From SZUA-547 sp963669265 (GTDB taxonomy: Bacteria > Pseudomonadota > Alphaproteobacteria > Rhodobacterales > Rhodobacteraceae), in NCBI GenBank assembly GCA_963669265.1, contig OY769916.1, positions 3,162,001 to 3,226,000 of the forward strand: a stretch of 64,000 bases of DNA, read 5' to 3'. The position numbers and the translations under genes were made by a program. Shown here piece by piece: positions 9,276 to 17,302 of this stretch; the first letter of the stretch is position 1, and each line of letters begins with the position of its first letter. A model generated the notes under the pieces. The model was not told the DNA's origin, made no database searches, and saw only the letters and a list, made by a program, of their open reading frames with translations.

Positions 9276-9877
9276 GCCGAAACCCCATAGCCCGCGCCGC
9301 GGAGCAATCCAGCGACTTCGGCAAGCGGCAGGCCGACCACGTTGGAATAACTCCCGTTGATTGCGGGAACGAACGCCGCCGCGCGGCCCTGGATGGCGTA
9401 GCCGCCGGCCTTGCCGCGCCATTCGTAGGAGTCGAGATAGGCGGCGATCTCCGCGTCCGAGAGGCGCTTGAAGCGCACCACGGTCTCGACCCACCGCGTC
9501 CAGAGCCGTTCCGCCGATTTCAGCGCCACGCCGGTCGTCACGCGATGGCGGCGGCCCGAAAGGAGAAGCAGAAAGCGGGAGGCTTCCGCCGCGTCCCGTG
9601 GCTTTCCCAGAATGCGTCGCCCCAACGAGACCACGGTGTCGGCGGTCAGAACCAGCGCGTCGGCGGCCTCCGGCCGGGCCGCGATGGCCTCGGCCTTTTC
9701 CAGCGCCAGACGCTCGGCGTAGGCGCGCGGCGTTTCGTCCTTCAACGGAGTCTCGTCGATCTCGGCCGGGCTCACCGCATCCGGAGTCACGCCGATCTGC
9801 GCGAGCAGGTCCAGCCGCCGGGGCGAGGCGGAGCCGAGGATCAGGCGCATCGGCGGTTGTTTTTGGTTTGGGCGCAT
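9272..9877 (-). CDS. maf: Maf family nucleoside-triphosphate pyrophosphatase
   Basis: 201-residue Maf/YhdE-type protein. It opens with the family signature LILGSASPRRLDLLAQIG (residues 12-29), followed by the ADTVVSLGRRILGKPRD segment containing the metal-binding Asp of the active site. Maf proteins hydrolyse non-canonical or modified nucleoside triphosphates (dTTP/UTP or m7GTP types) to monophosphates in the cytoplasm. Length is normal. It lies 13 bases downstream of infA and overlaps the RNase E/G start. A start at a slightly later Met (MRLILGS, residue 10) is equally possible. Confidence 0.92.
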   Translation of the reverse strand: MRPNQKQPPMRLILGSASPRRLDLLAQIGVTPDAVSPAEIDETPLKDETPRAYAERLALEKAEAIAARPEAADALVLTADTVVSLGRRILGKPRDAAEASRFLLLLSGRRHRVTTGVALKSAERLWTRWVETVVRFKRLSDAEIAAYLDSYEWRGKAGGYAIQGRAAAFVPAINGSYSNVVGLPLAEVAGLLRGAGYGVSA

Positions 9878-9890
9878 CCGCGCCGGAACC

Positions 9891-10109
9891 TTACTTGAAA
9901 CGATAGGTGATGCGGCCCTTGGTCAGGTCATAGGGCGTCATCTCGACCTGCACCTTGTCGCCCGCCAGAACGCGAATGCGGTTCTTGCGCATCTTGCCCG
10001 CCGTGTGGGCGATGATCTCATGGCCGTTCTCAAGCTTCACCCGGAAAGTCGCGTTGGGCAGAAGCTCGGTCACGACACCGGGGAATTCGAGGGTCTCTTC
10101 CTTGGCCAT
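9891..10109 (-). CDS. infA: Translation initiation factor IF-1
   Basis: 72 residues from ATG 10109, exactly the usual IF-1 length. The sequence MAKEETLEFPGVVTELLPNA and the OB-fold core with KMRKNRIRVLAGDKV are unmistakable. IF-1 binds the A site of the 30S subunit during initiation. It heads the leftward block infA-maf-RNase E/G-yacG; the 124 bases between it and the UPF0262 gene probably hold its own promoter. A longer in-frame start upstream adds a non-family extension and is rejected. Confidence 0.97.
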   Translation of the reverse strand: MAKEETLEFPGVVTELLPNATFRVKLENGHEIIAHTAGKMRKNRIRVLAGDKVQVEMTPYDLTKGRITYRFK

Positions 10110-10233
10110 GCCGTCTCCAGAATAGGCGAAAACAACCGCCGTCCGGCGAGTCCGGACGGCGACGGCGCGGAACATCGCTTCTCTGGCGGGGAAATGCAAG
10201 GGGCCGTCGCGCGATTGACCGGTCTTAGGCGCA

Positions 10234-10698
10234 TTAGGAGGTTGTGGCGATCAAGGAAAACAGCCGGCGCCCGGTCGCGGCGTCCAGCGCGGCGAAAGGG
10301 GCGAGCTCCTCAACCAGTTTTTCGCCTGCGGCGGCGTGGATCGCCCGGCGGCCTTCATCGAGCGCCTCGATGCGGTTAACCGGCAGCCCTCGCACGGCGT
10401 CGAAATAGGCGGCGCAAATCGCATGGTAGTCGCGGATCAACGAGTCGAACGCGCCCAGCGCCATAGAGAAACTGGCCGACGGTTCGGACTCGCCGGGCGC
10501 GGCGACCGAAAACTCGAACGCGTCGGCGCCCCGTTTCAGATGAAGCACCATGTCCCCCGCGGCGCCTGCGACATCGAATTGATGCTCCTCGACCAGTTCA
10601 AAGACCGCGACGCGCTGTTCCTGATCCAGCTCCGGCGTCGCGGGGGGCGCATCAGAGTCGATCACGACCTTCACCAGGCGGGTTCGATCTGCGCTCAT
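10234..10698 (-). CDS. UPF0262 family protein
   Basis: 154-residue soluble protein of the alphaproteobacterial UPF0262 family. Shared features include the opening VKVVIDSD strand, the central DSLIRDYHAICAAYFDAVRG helix, the VNRIEALDEGRRAIHA helix, and a C-terminal RRLFSLI segment. Its function is unknown. It overlaps the hisD stop by four bases, so it is co-translated with hisD. In relatives this family sits in the same place between hisD and infA, often followed by a small tyrosine-phosphatase-like gene that is absent here. Confidence 0.85.
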   Translation of the reverse strand: MSADRTRLVKVVIDSDAPPATPELDQEQRVAVFELVEEHQFDVAGAAGDMVLHLKRGADAFEFSVAAPGESEPSASFSMALGAFDSLIRDYHAICAAYFDAVRGLPVNRIEALDEGRRAIHAAAGEKLVEELAPFAALDAATGRRLFSLIATTS

Positions 10699-12002
10699 GA
10701 TCCGCTCTCCGGGCTGTCGAGACGCCTGCGCACGCTGAGGCCATGCGCCTCCAGGCTTTCCGACGCCGCCAAGGTCTCCGCCGCCGGGCCGATGGACGCC
10801 AGCCCCTCGGCGGAGGCGCGCAGCAGCGTCGTGCGCTTCATGAAATCCAGCACGCCCAGACCAGAGGAGAACCGCGCCGAACGCGCCGTCGGCAGCACAT
10901 GGTTAGGCCCGCCGACATAGTCGCCGACCGCTTCCGGCGTATGCTGGCCAAGAAAGATCGCGCCCGCGTGCCGGATCTCCGGGATCAGCGCATCCGGGTC
11001 GGCGACGCAAAGCTCCAGATGCTCGGGCGCGATGCGATTGGTCAGCGCCGTCGCGTGGTCCATGTCCCGCGCCACAATCAGCGCGCCGTTCTCGCGCCAG
11101 CTTTCGCCCGCGATTTCCGCGCGCTGCAGCCGTTGCAGCAACCGATCAACCGCGCGCCGGACGTCCTCAGCGAAATCCGCGTCGTCGGTGATCAGGATCG
11201 ATTGCGCGGACTGGTCATGCTCGGCCTGGCTCATCAGATCGACGGCCACCCAGTCCGGATCGGCCGAGGAGTCGGCGATCACCAAAATCTCCGACGGGCC
11301 TGCGATCATGTCGATGCCGACCTGCCCGAAGACGCGCCGTTTCGCGGCGGCGACATAGGCGTTGCCGGGACCGGTGATCTTGTCGACCGGCTGGATCGTC
11401 TCCGTCCCGTAGGCCATGGCCGCGATCGCCTGTGCGCCGCCGATGGAATAGACAGTCTCCACGCCCGAGAGCCGCGCGGCCAGCAGCACCAACGGGTTAA
11501 CGTCGCCATTTGGGGTGGGCGCGCACATGATCAGCCGCTTCACGCCTGCGACTTGCGCCGGGATCGCGTTCATCAGCACGGACGAGGGGTATGACGCCTT
11601 GCCGCCCGGCACATAAAGTCCGGCGGCGTCCACAGGCGTCCAGCGCCAGCCCAGCTCCACGCCCTCTTCGTCGGTCCAGCGCGCGTCCTCAGGCTTCTGG
11701 CGTTCGTGATAGGCGCGGATGCGCCGGGCGGCGAGCTCCAGCGCCGCACGCTCTTCGGCGGGGACCATGGCGATAACCGCGTCGATCTCTGTGTCCGAGA
11801 ACGCCATGCTCTCGGCAGTCACAGCGAGGCGGTCAAATTTCTCCGTCAACTCGATCACCGCGGCGTCGCCGCGCGCCTGCACATCCGCGATGATTTCGGC
11901 CGCGGCGGCGTCCACATCGGGACTGTTTTCACGCTTCATGGTGAGAAGCGCGTCAAACCGCGGGTCGAAATCGGAATCACTAGCGTTGAGCAGGGCGGGC
12001 AT
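10695..12002 (-). CDS. hisD: Histidinol dehydrogenase
   Basis: 435-residue enzyme for the last two steps of histidine biosynthesis: NAD+-dependent oxidation of L-histidinol to L-histidine, zinc-dependent and cytoplasmic. The start at ATG 12002 gives MPALLNASDSDFDPRF and the normal length. Family motifs seen are the PGGKASYPSSVLMN nucleotide-binding loop, DMIAGPSEILVIAD, the catalytic region QAEHDQSAQSIL with zinc-ligand Gln and His, and the proton-relay APEHLEL. It follows the DUF2948 gene by 94 bases and overlaps UPF0262. No other his gene is near, the usual situation in this group. Confidence 0.97.
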   Translation of the reverse strand: MPALLNASDSDFDPRFDALLTMKRENSPDVDAAAAEIIADVQARGDAAVIELTEKFDRLAVTAESMAFSDTEIDAVIAMVPAEERAALELAARRIRAYHERQKPEDARWTDEEGVELGWRWTPVDAAGLYVPGGKASYPSSVLMNAIPAQVAGVKRLIMCAPTPNGDVNPLVLLAARLSGVETVYSIGGAQAIAAMAYGTETIQPVDKITGPGNAYVAAAKRRVFGQVGIDMIAGPSEILVIADSSADPDWVAVDLMSQAEHDQSAQSILITDDADFAEDVRRAVDRLLQRLQRAEIAGESWRENGALIVARDMDHATALTNRIAPEHLELCVADPDALIPEIRHAGAIFLGQHTPEAVGDYVGGPNHVLPTARSARFSSGLGVLDFMKRTTLLRASAEGLASIGPAAETLAASESLEAHGLSVRRRLDSPESGS

Positions 12003-12096
12003 GATGGGAACCCTTGAGATCAGGAGGGGATCGATTGAAATCGCCGCCTCGCACGCCCTTTCCTGACGGGCGGAGGCGGTGATGGGAAGCGCTTGG

Positions 12097-12561
12097 TCAG
12101 GCGCCGGGATGTCGTGGGCGCGTGGAGGCGGCCCAGGGTTTGGTGACGTCCGAGAGTTTGACCTCCAGCGCCTCGGCCTCGATGGCGAATTCGGCGCCGC
12201 CGGCGCAGAGGATATGCAGCGAGCCCGTGCCATCCTCGCCCGCCGCCCAGGCGAGATCGAGGATATTGACCGGCTCATCCGATCCGTTGGTCACGCCGCG
12301 CGAGCGCACTTTGAGGGCGTTTTCGATCGTCACGCCCGCCTGCACCCGTTCGCCCGGGCTTCCGTCGGCGTTCTCCTGCTCCCACCGATACCGGTTGACG
12401 ACAAAGACAAATCGGCGGCTTTTCGCCAGATAGGCGAAATCGCTGGCTTTCCCGACCGAGTCCTGCAGCAAGGCGGAAAGGACCGTCAGATCCTCAACCG
12501 ATTGCGCCATCAGCCGGATCGGCTTGGCCGCGTCCTCGAAACGCGCGTCTTCGACCATCAT
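12097..12561 (-). CDS. DUF2948 family protein
   Basis: 154-residue soluble protein of unknown function, matching the DUF2948 family that lies between murA and hisD in many alphaproteobacteria. Visible features are an N-terminal PIRLMAQSVEDLTVLSALLQ helix, a basic RRFVFVVNRYRWE strand pair, and a C-terminal strand-rich half with NILDLAW and ILCAGGAEFAIE. No catalytic motif is recognised. It begins 23 bases after the murA stop, consistent with one transcript. Confidence 0.83.
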   Translation of the reverse strand: MMVEDARFEDAAKPIRLMAQSVEDLTVLSALLQDSVGKASDFAYLAKSRRFVFVVNRYRWEQENADGSPGERVQAGVTIENALKVRSRGVTNGSDEPVNILDLAWAAGEDGTGSLHILCAGGAEFAIEAEALEVKLSDVTKPWAASTRPRHPGA

Positions 12562-12584
12562 TCGCTCCTTCGCGCCGGGCTTGT

Positions 12585-13847
12585 TCAGCTCAGCCTTTTA
12601 ATGTCAGCGCCACAGGCGGAGAGTTTCTCCTCCACCCGTTCATAGCCGCGGTCCAGATGATAGACCCGGTTCACAATCGTTTCACCCTCCGCCGCCAGCC
12701 CCGCAAGCACAAGCGAGACCGACGCGCGCAGATCCGTCGCCATCACCGGCGCCCCCGTCAGGTGATCCGGTCCATGCACGGTGGCGGCGCCGCCCTGCAC
12801 GTCGACGCGCGCGCCCATGCGAGAAAGCTCCGGCACGTGCATGAAACGGTTCTCAAAGATCTTCTCTTCGATCACGCTTTCGCCGTCGGCCTGCGTCAGC
12901 AGCGCCATCATCTGCGCCTGCAGATCGGTTGGGAAACCGGGAAAGGGCTCGGTTTCGACATGGACCGGTTTCAGATGCTCGCCCGCGCGCCGCACCCGAA
13001 CGCCGTTCTCCACATTCTCGACGAGCACGCCGGCCTCTTCGAGCTTGTCGGCGAAAGAGCCGACAAGATCCCGCGTTATGCCGGTCAGCACGATATCGCC
13101 ATTGGTGATGGCGGCCGCGATCATATAGGTGCCGGCCTCAATCCGGTCAGAGACCACGCGATGGGTCGCCCCGTGAAGGCTGGAGACGCCCTGGATGCGG
13201 ATCGTTTGGGTGCCTGCGCCCTCGATCTTCGCGCCCATGCCGGTCAGACAAACGGCGAGATCCACGATCTCGGGTTCGCGCGCGGCGTTGTTGATCACCG
13301 TCTCGCCCTTGGCCAGCGTCGCCGCCATCAGCGCGTTCTCGGTTGCGCCCACCGACGCGAAGGGAAAGTCGATCACCGCGCCATGAAGGCCATTCGGGGC
13401 CGTCGCATGGACATAGCCGTCGACCAGCTCCAACTCGGCGCCCATCGCCTCCAGCGCTTTCAGATGCAAATCGACCGGCCGCGCGCCGATGGCGCAGCCC
13501 CCCGGCAGCGAGACCGTGGCGTCGCCTGCGCGGGCCAGCATCGGACCCAGCACCAGGATCGAGGCGCGCATCTTGCGCACGATGTCGTAATGGGCAGTGA
13601 GGTTTGAGATCTTTTCGGTTCCGATCGCCAAAATGCGCCGGTTCTGCAGCGGCGCCACTTCGCAACCGAGCGATTCCAGCAGCTCCGCCATGGTCAGGAT
13701 GTCCGCGAGGCGCGGCGCGTTGGTCAGCGTCAGCGGCTCATCGGTCAATAGCGCGGCGGGCATCAGCGTCAGGCAGGCGTTTTTCGCGCCGCTGATCGCG
13801 ATCTCGCCCCTGAGAGGCGTTCCGCCCCGCACCGCGATCCTGTCCAT
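12585..13847 (-). CDS. murA: UDP-N-acetylglucosamine 1-carboxyvinyltransferase
   Basis: 420-residue MurA, the first committed enzyme of peptidoglycan synthesis, which adds enolpyruvate from PEP to UDP-GlcNAc in the cytoplasm. Hallmarks: the N-terminal ISGAKNACLTLMPA with the substrate-binding Lys-Asn pair, and the active-site loop PGGCAIGARPVDLHL with the catalytic Cys at residue 118 (equivalent to Cys115 in E. coli and the target of fosfomycin). The C-terminal HLDRGYERVEEKL is also typical. It heads the leftward murA-DUF2948-hisD-UPF0262 series. Confidence 0.97.
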   Translation of the reverse strand: MDRIAVRGGTPLRGEIAISGAKNACLTLMPAALLTDEPLTLTNAPRLADILTMAELLESLGCEVAPLQNRRILAIGTEKISNLTAHYDIVRKMRASILVLGPMLARAGDATVSLPGGCAIGARPVDLHLKALEAMGAELELVDGYVHATAPNGLHGAVIDFPFASVGATENALMAATLAKGETVINNAAREPEIVDLAVCLTGMGAKIEGAGTQTIRIQGVSSLHGATHRVVSDRIEAGTYMIAAAITNGDIVLTGITRDLVGSFADKLEEAGVLVENVENGVRVRRAGEHLKPVHVETEPFPGFPTDLQAQMMALLTQADGESVIEEKIFENRFMHVPELSRMGARVDVQGGAATVHGPDHLTGAPVMATDLRASVSLVLAGLAAEGETIVNRVYHLDRGYERVEEKLSACGADIKRLS

Positions 13848-13961
13848 GAATGCTCTCCTAGCCTGTCAGCCGACGTGATGTAGACCGCTGGGCGAAGGAT
13901 CTCAACCATTGTGGAGCGATGCCGCGGCGGTGTTGCTTTCCGGCCTGTCGGTCCCGGCCGC

Positions 13962-14147
13962 CTAGTCTTGCCGGGGCGTCGGCGCGTCGTCCGAGGCGGG
14001 AGCGGAGGGCGCGTTCTCCGCAGCGTCGCGCTCCGCCGCCCGCCGCGCCCGGGACTGGCCCTTTCGCCGCTTCAGATTTGCGCGGAGCGCCTCGGCCAGC
14101 CGAGCCGCTTTCTTATCCCGTCCGTCTGAATTGGATTTCCCGCTCAT
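13962..14147 (-). CDS. Small basic conserved hypothetical protein
   Basis: 61 residues from ATG 14147. The N-terminal two thirds are strongly basic and helical (AARLAEALRANLKRRKGQSR region), and the tail is rich in Ala, Pro, Asp and Glu. Small proteins of this kind, with a LAxALRxNLKRRK core, lie upstream of murA in Rhodobacterales. Function unknown; the charge suggests nucleic-acid or ribosome contact, which is inference only. No membrane segment or cysteine is seen. It is separated from murA by 114 bases. Confidence 0.7.
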   Translation of the reverse strand: MSGKSNSDGRDKKAARLAEALRANLKRRKGQSRARRAAERDAAENAPSAPASDDAPTPRQD

Positions 14148-14245
14148 GTCTCGCGGATAACGCACCCAAGCGGCCGGGTCCAGCGAAGGCTTGGAATGGG
14201 CTTGCATTCGGCCAGCGATCTTGTATCTACCCCTCCACGCAGCGG

Positions 14246-14320
14246 GCCGCTGTAGCTCAGTGGTAGAGCGCACCCTTGGTAAGGGTGAGGCCGACAGTTC
14301 AATCCTGTCCAGCGGCACCA
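14246..14320 (+). tRNA. tRNA-Thr (anticodon GGT)
   Basis: 75 bases with acceptor GCCGCTG/CAGCGGC, D-arm AGCTCAGTGGTAGAGC, anticodon stem CACCC/GGGTG around the loop TTGGTAA, T-loop TTCAATC, and an encoded CCA end. The anticodon GGT reads threonine codons ACC and ACU. It points rightward, towards the 3' end of the leftward AraC gene. Confidence 0.97.
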
Positions 14321-14381
14321 TTCCTTGTCCCAGAATTTCAAGCGCCCAGTTTTTTTTGGAACACCAGCGCAGTGCGCGCAC

Positions 14382-15428
14382 TTACCCCTTCACGGGCGGC
14401 TCATGGGCCGCGCGGAATGCGCCCGGCGTCGTGCCTGTCCAGCGCTTGAACGCGTGGGCGAAGGTGCTGACTTCGGTATATCCAAGCAGATAGCTGATCT
14501 CCGTCACATTCAGCCCGCTTTCCTTCAGATACCGCGTGGCGAGCGCCTTTCTGAGCTCGTCGAGGATTGTGTTGAAGCTGGTCTCCATCGCCGACAGGCG
14601 CCGCGACAAGGTGCGTGAACTGAGGCCCAGTTCGCTCGCCACCGTCTCCAGCTTCGCCTCTCCCTTGGCCAGCCGGTCGGCGATTTGCCGCTCCACCTGC
14701 TCGATCAGGGTCGGCGGCGTCTCTTTGCGGCGGCTGAGCGTGTCCTCGCAATAGCCGCGGAGCACGGAGAGCAACCGGTTGTTGGCGGTCAGCAGCGGCG
14801 TCTTCAGATCCTCCAGCTTCCACACCAGCTGGTTTTTGGACTCGCCGAACGTCACCGGGCAACCAAAGAACCGCTCGAATTCGGCGATACTAGAGTTGCG
14901 GGGATGCATGAAGCAGAGCGACTTGGGCCGCAGATTCCGCCCTGAACACTGACGCATGCTGCGGACATAGTTGGTGGCGCTGAACTCGCGAAACTGCCGT
15001 ATCGGCGCGGCCGCCGGGATCTGGAACCACCATCGCATGCGGCCCGTCGCATCGAAATCGCGCAACTGCAACTCAACCGCCTCATTTGCCACTTTTCTGT
15101 AACGGCACATGTTCTTGGCGGCGTCGCCAAGAGTGGCTGACGAGAGCCCGACATAGCCCAAAATGCCCGCATCCTCGGTGTCGCGCGTCTGACCAAAGCG
15201 AAACCCCAGAAGCGGGTCGTTCGTCGCCTCCGACGCCGCCTCAAAAAACGCGGCGGATTTGGCGAAGCGTATGCGCGCCCGTTCGGTGTTCAGGACTCTG
15301 GCCTGAATGCCGGCCTTGGCCAGCAGCCCTTGGATGGGAACGCCCTGCTGCTTCAATTCGGCGGCCAGCTGTCGCGTCCATATTGGGTCATGCTCAACCG
15401 TCGCTTGAGTTTCGAGTTGCTTGCGCAT
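14382..15428 (-). CDS. AraC family transcriptional regulator
   Basis: 348 residues. The C-terminal ~100 residues form the AraC double helix-turn-helix: first HTH around TVASELGLSSRTLSRRL, second around VTEISYLLGYTEVSTFAHAF, ending KRWTGTTPGAFR. The N-terminal ~200 residues belong to the Arabinose_bd-type domain found in OruR/ArgR-like regulators (PLLGFRFGQT, GILGYVGLSSATLGDA), which senses an unknown small molecule. The gene stands alone; the small genes upstream on the opposite strand are possible targets. Length is normal for this subfamily. Confidence 0.9.
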   Translation of the reverse strand: MRKQLETQATVEHDPIWTRQLAAELKQQGVPIQGLLAKAGIQARVLNTERARIRFAKSAAFFEAASEATNDPLLGFRFGQTRDTEDAGILGYVGLSSATLGDAAKNMCRYRKVANEAVELQLRDFDATGRMRWWFQIPAAAPIRQFREFSATNYVRSMRQCSGRNLRPKSLCFMHPRNSSIAEFERFFGCPVTFGESKNQLVWKLEDLKTPLLTANNRLLSVLRGYCEDTLSRRKETPPTLIEQVERQIADRLAKGEAKLETVASELGLSSRTLSRRLSAMETSFNTILDELRKALATRYLKESGLNVTEISYLLGYTEVSTFAHAFKRWTGTTPGAFRAAHEPPVKG

Positions 15429-15740
15429 TCGTTCCCTCGGGTCCCGCTATTCGCTGACAGTTGGCGGGAATTCTCAAGAATGAGGCGTCGGATAGCAAGA
15501 GATTGCTACGGTTCGGCCCCATTTTGCCTGTCATCGCGGCGGATTGTTGGGACGTCCAGCCGCGAAGCGCGTCCGGGCGCCGGACACGAGTTGACTTGTG
15601 CGTGTCCTGTAGGCGGTTCCCCCCGTCGCACAGTGAACGCCGGCGACCGGACGCGCGACTTTGAATTTGGCGGCGCTGAACATGCGCCTTCTCACTCAGC
15701 GCAGAGAAATGGTGGCGAGATGCAAGGAGGGACCGGGATC
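15429..15740. other. Intergenic region between the divergent AraC gene and a small CDS
   Basis: About 310 bases without a supported gene. It must hold the promoters of the leftward AraC regulator and of the rightward small gene at 15741. A strong AAGGAGG ribosome site lies at 15724-15730. Nothing else recognisable was seen. Confidence 0.5.
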
Positions 15741-15947
15741 ATGACCAGTAAATCGTCGCGACCTCAGCCCATCCACTTTCTGAAGGTCGGCGGCGTCGCA
15801 TTGGAGCCGCTCTGCGGAGCGGCGAATGTCAAACTGCCCGAAGGAGATGTGACGGCGTTGATTGAGCGCGTCACCTGTCCGCAATGTCTGAAATTGCTGA
15901 ACTTGATGCTGGCCGGGAAGCTGAACGGCGGCGCGCGGCGCAACTAG
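15741..15947 (+). CDS. Small cysteine-motif protein, unknown function
   Basis: 68 residues from ATG 15741, chosen because AAGGAGG lies ten bases upstream; a longer in-frame reading upstream lacks support. The protein has the order IHFLKVGG, then LCGAAN, then VTCPQCLKLLNLML near the C-terminus. It resembles short proteins in which a distant CGA and a CxxC probably bind one zinc. No membrane helix. Its neighbour at 16084 is another small protein in the same direction. No function can be assigned. Confidence 0.65.
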   Translation: MTSKSSRPQPIHFLKVGGVALEPLCGAANVKLPEGDVTALIERVTCPQCLKLLNLMLAGKLNGGARRN

Positions 15948-16083
15948 CCGTAACATCATCCCCGTGGCGAATTCGGCTAAGGGGCGTTGGCGGAAAATCC
16001 CCTGCAATTGGCGCGCAATCACAATCCAGATTTCGGCGCGCCGCCTAGATAAATCTCATCGAATGATCTGAAGGAGGAACGAG

Positions 16084-16332
16084 ATGAAAAGCTCATGGCG
16101 TATACAGGCCGAACAACGGGTTCGCGACGCGATTGCGCTTAGAAACTCGGTGCGGCTGCTGGCCGACACGCCGACCGAATTGATGGCGCTGGAGCGCGCG
16201 CTCGATCTGCACGGCCGGCCAGAGGGCATATCCGCCGCTCTGGCGAGTTCTGCGAACTCCCGGAGCCCCGAGACGCACGACAGCGATATATCCAGCATCG
16301 AAAAGGATCTGCTGCGGGCGATGGAAACTTAA
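16084..16332 (+). CDS. Small hypothetical protein
   Basis: 82 residues, preceded by a very strong ribosome site (GAAGGAGGAACGAG). The N-terminal half is helical and amphipathic (WRIQAEQRVRDAIALRNSVR), and the C-terminal half is acidic and serine-rich. No cysteines, signal peptide or membrane segment. No family recognised. The ribosome site and normal codon use argue that it is expressed. Confidence 0.6.
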   Translation: MKSSWRIQAEQRVRDAIALRNSVRLLADTPTELMALERALDLHGRPEGISAALASSANSRSPETHDSDISSIEKDLLRAMET

Positions 16333-16509
16333 TGCTGCGACAGGGATGCGGCGCGGATCATACGCGCCGCTTCCATTTCGTTTTGACGCGGCACCGACCA
16401 GCTTTCTTTCGCACCATATCGACACGCCGCCCGCCTGACGTGGATCAATGCGACGGTTCTCGGATATGGCCAATCTTCCTCTCTCAAATCCCAGCAGGAA
16501 GGTTGCCCC

Positions 16510-16977
16510 GTGACCCGTCTGACACGCTTCTTTTCTCTCCTTCTTCTCTCCGGCGCGGTCCTCGCGCCCCTCACGCCGCCCGCCGCGCTGGCTGACGGTC
16601 CGCTGATCGCCGTTCCCGCGCCCGATGCGGCCGAGGGCCGGGGATTGTTCGTCTTCAAAGGCTGCGTCGTCTGCCACTCCATCAATGGGGTCGGCGGTCT
16701 GGCGGGGCCGCCGCTCGACGCGGTGGTCGAGCCGGAAATCATCGACCCGGTCGGGTTCTCCGCCCGCATGTGGCGCGGCTCACTAGCGATGGCGGAGCTG
16801 CAGGCCACGGAATTCGGCTATCAGGTGGAGCTGACCGGGCAGGAGATCGCCGATCTCGCGGCGTTCGTCGCCACGCCTGACGCCCAGACGGGGTTCTCGG
16901 AGGATGAGATACCTGAACTTATTCGCGGATGGACCGTGGACGAGCCCTTTGTTCCCCTCGAAGCGCCTGCGGAGTAA
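16510..16977 (+). CDS. Exported c-type cytochrome (mono-haem)
   Basis: 155 residues with a Sec signal peptide (hydrophobic residues 8-27, likely cleavage after ALA near residue 28). One haem-binding CVVCH motif is at residues 52-56, followed by a GVGGLAGPPLDAVV loop. A candidate distal Met is in the MAELQATEF region. It would carry electrons in the periplasm. The next gene, another small cytochrome c, starts four bases after its stop, so the two are translationally coupled and may work together. Redox partner unknown. Confidence 0.85.
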   Translation: MTRLTRFFSLLLLSGAVLAPLTPPAALADGPLIAVPAPDAAEGRGLFVFKGCVVCHSINGVGGLAGPPLDAVVEPEIIDPVGFSARMWRGSLAMAELQATEFGYQVELTGQEIADLAAFVATPDAQTGFSEDEIPELIRGWTVDEPFVPLEAPAE

Positions 16978-16981
16978 GCCG

Positions 16982-17296
16982 ATGACCCGAACCGCCATAG
17001 TCGCAGTTCTCGCCGCAACTCTGGCGGGTGGCGCCGCGCTTGCGCAGGATCCGACCAGCCCTGACCCAGAGCGGGGACAAGCGATGGCGGAGCGCTGGTG
17101 CGTGAAATGTCACCTGATCGGCCCGGACGGGCCGGGCGGAGATGTGGGGCCGACCTTTCAGGCGGTCGCCGCAACCCGGTCTGAGGAGGCGTTGCGCGCC
17201 TGGATCAGCGACCCGCACCCGCCAATGCCCAAGCTCGATATCTCGGCTCGCGCGGTGGACGACATCGCGGCCTATATCGCCAGCTTGGCGCCCTAG
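16982..17296 (+). CDS. Exported small c-type cytochrome (mono-haem)
   Basis: 104 residues from ATG 16982, with a clear signal peptide cleaved near ALAQD (residue 21). The haem motif CVKCH is at residues 40-44. The C-terminal PHPPMPKLDISARAVDDIAA contains the likely axial Met. This layout is that of class I cytochromes such as cycA-like or cytochrome c552 electron carriers. It follows the other cytochrome by four bases and ends six bases before the convergent acyl-CoA synthetase gene. Confidence 0.88.
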   Translation: MTRTAIVAVLAATLAGGAALAQDPTSPDPERGQAMAERWCVKCHLIGPDGPGGDVGPTFQAVAATRSEEALRAWISDPHPPMPKLDISARAVDDIAAYIASLAP

Positions 17297-17302
17297 AGCG
17301 TG

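Noticed and set aside
9276..9494. Longer start for the RNase E/G gene
   Set aside because: The 73 extra residues lie within maf in another frame and are Arg-rich non-family sequence.
12003..12278. Longer start for hisD
   Set aside because: The added 92 residues overlap the DUF2948 gene and lack HisD similarity; MPALLNASDS at 12002 is the family start.
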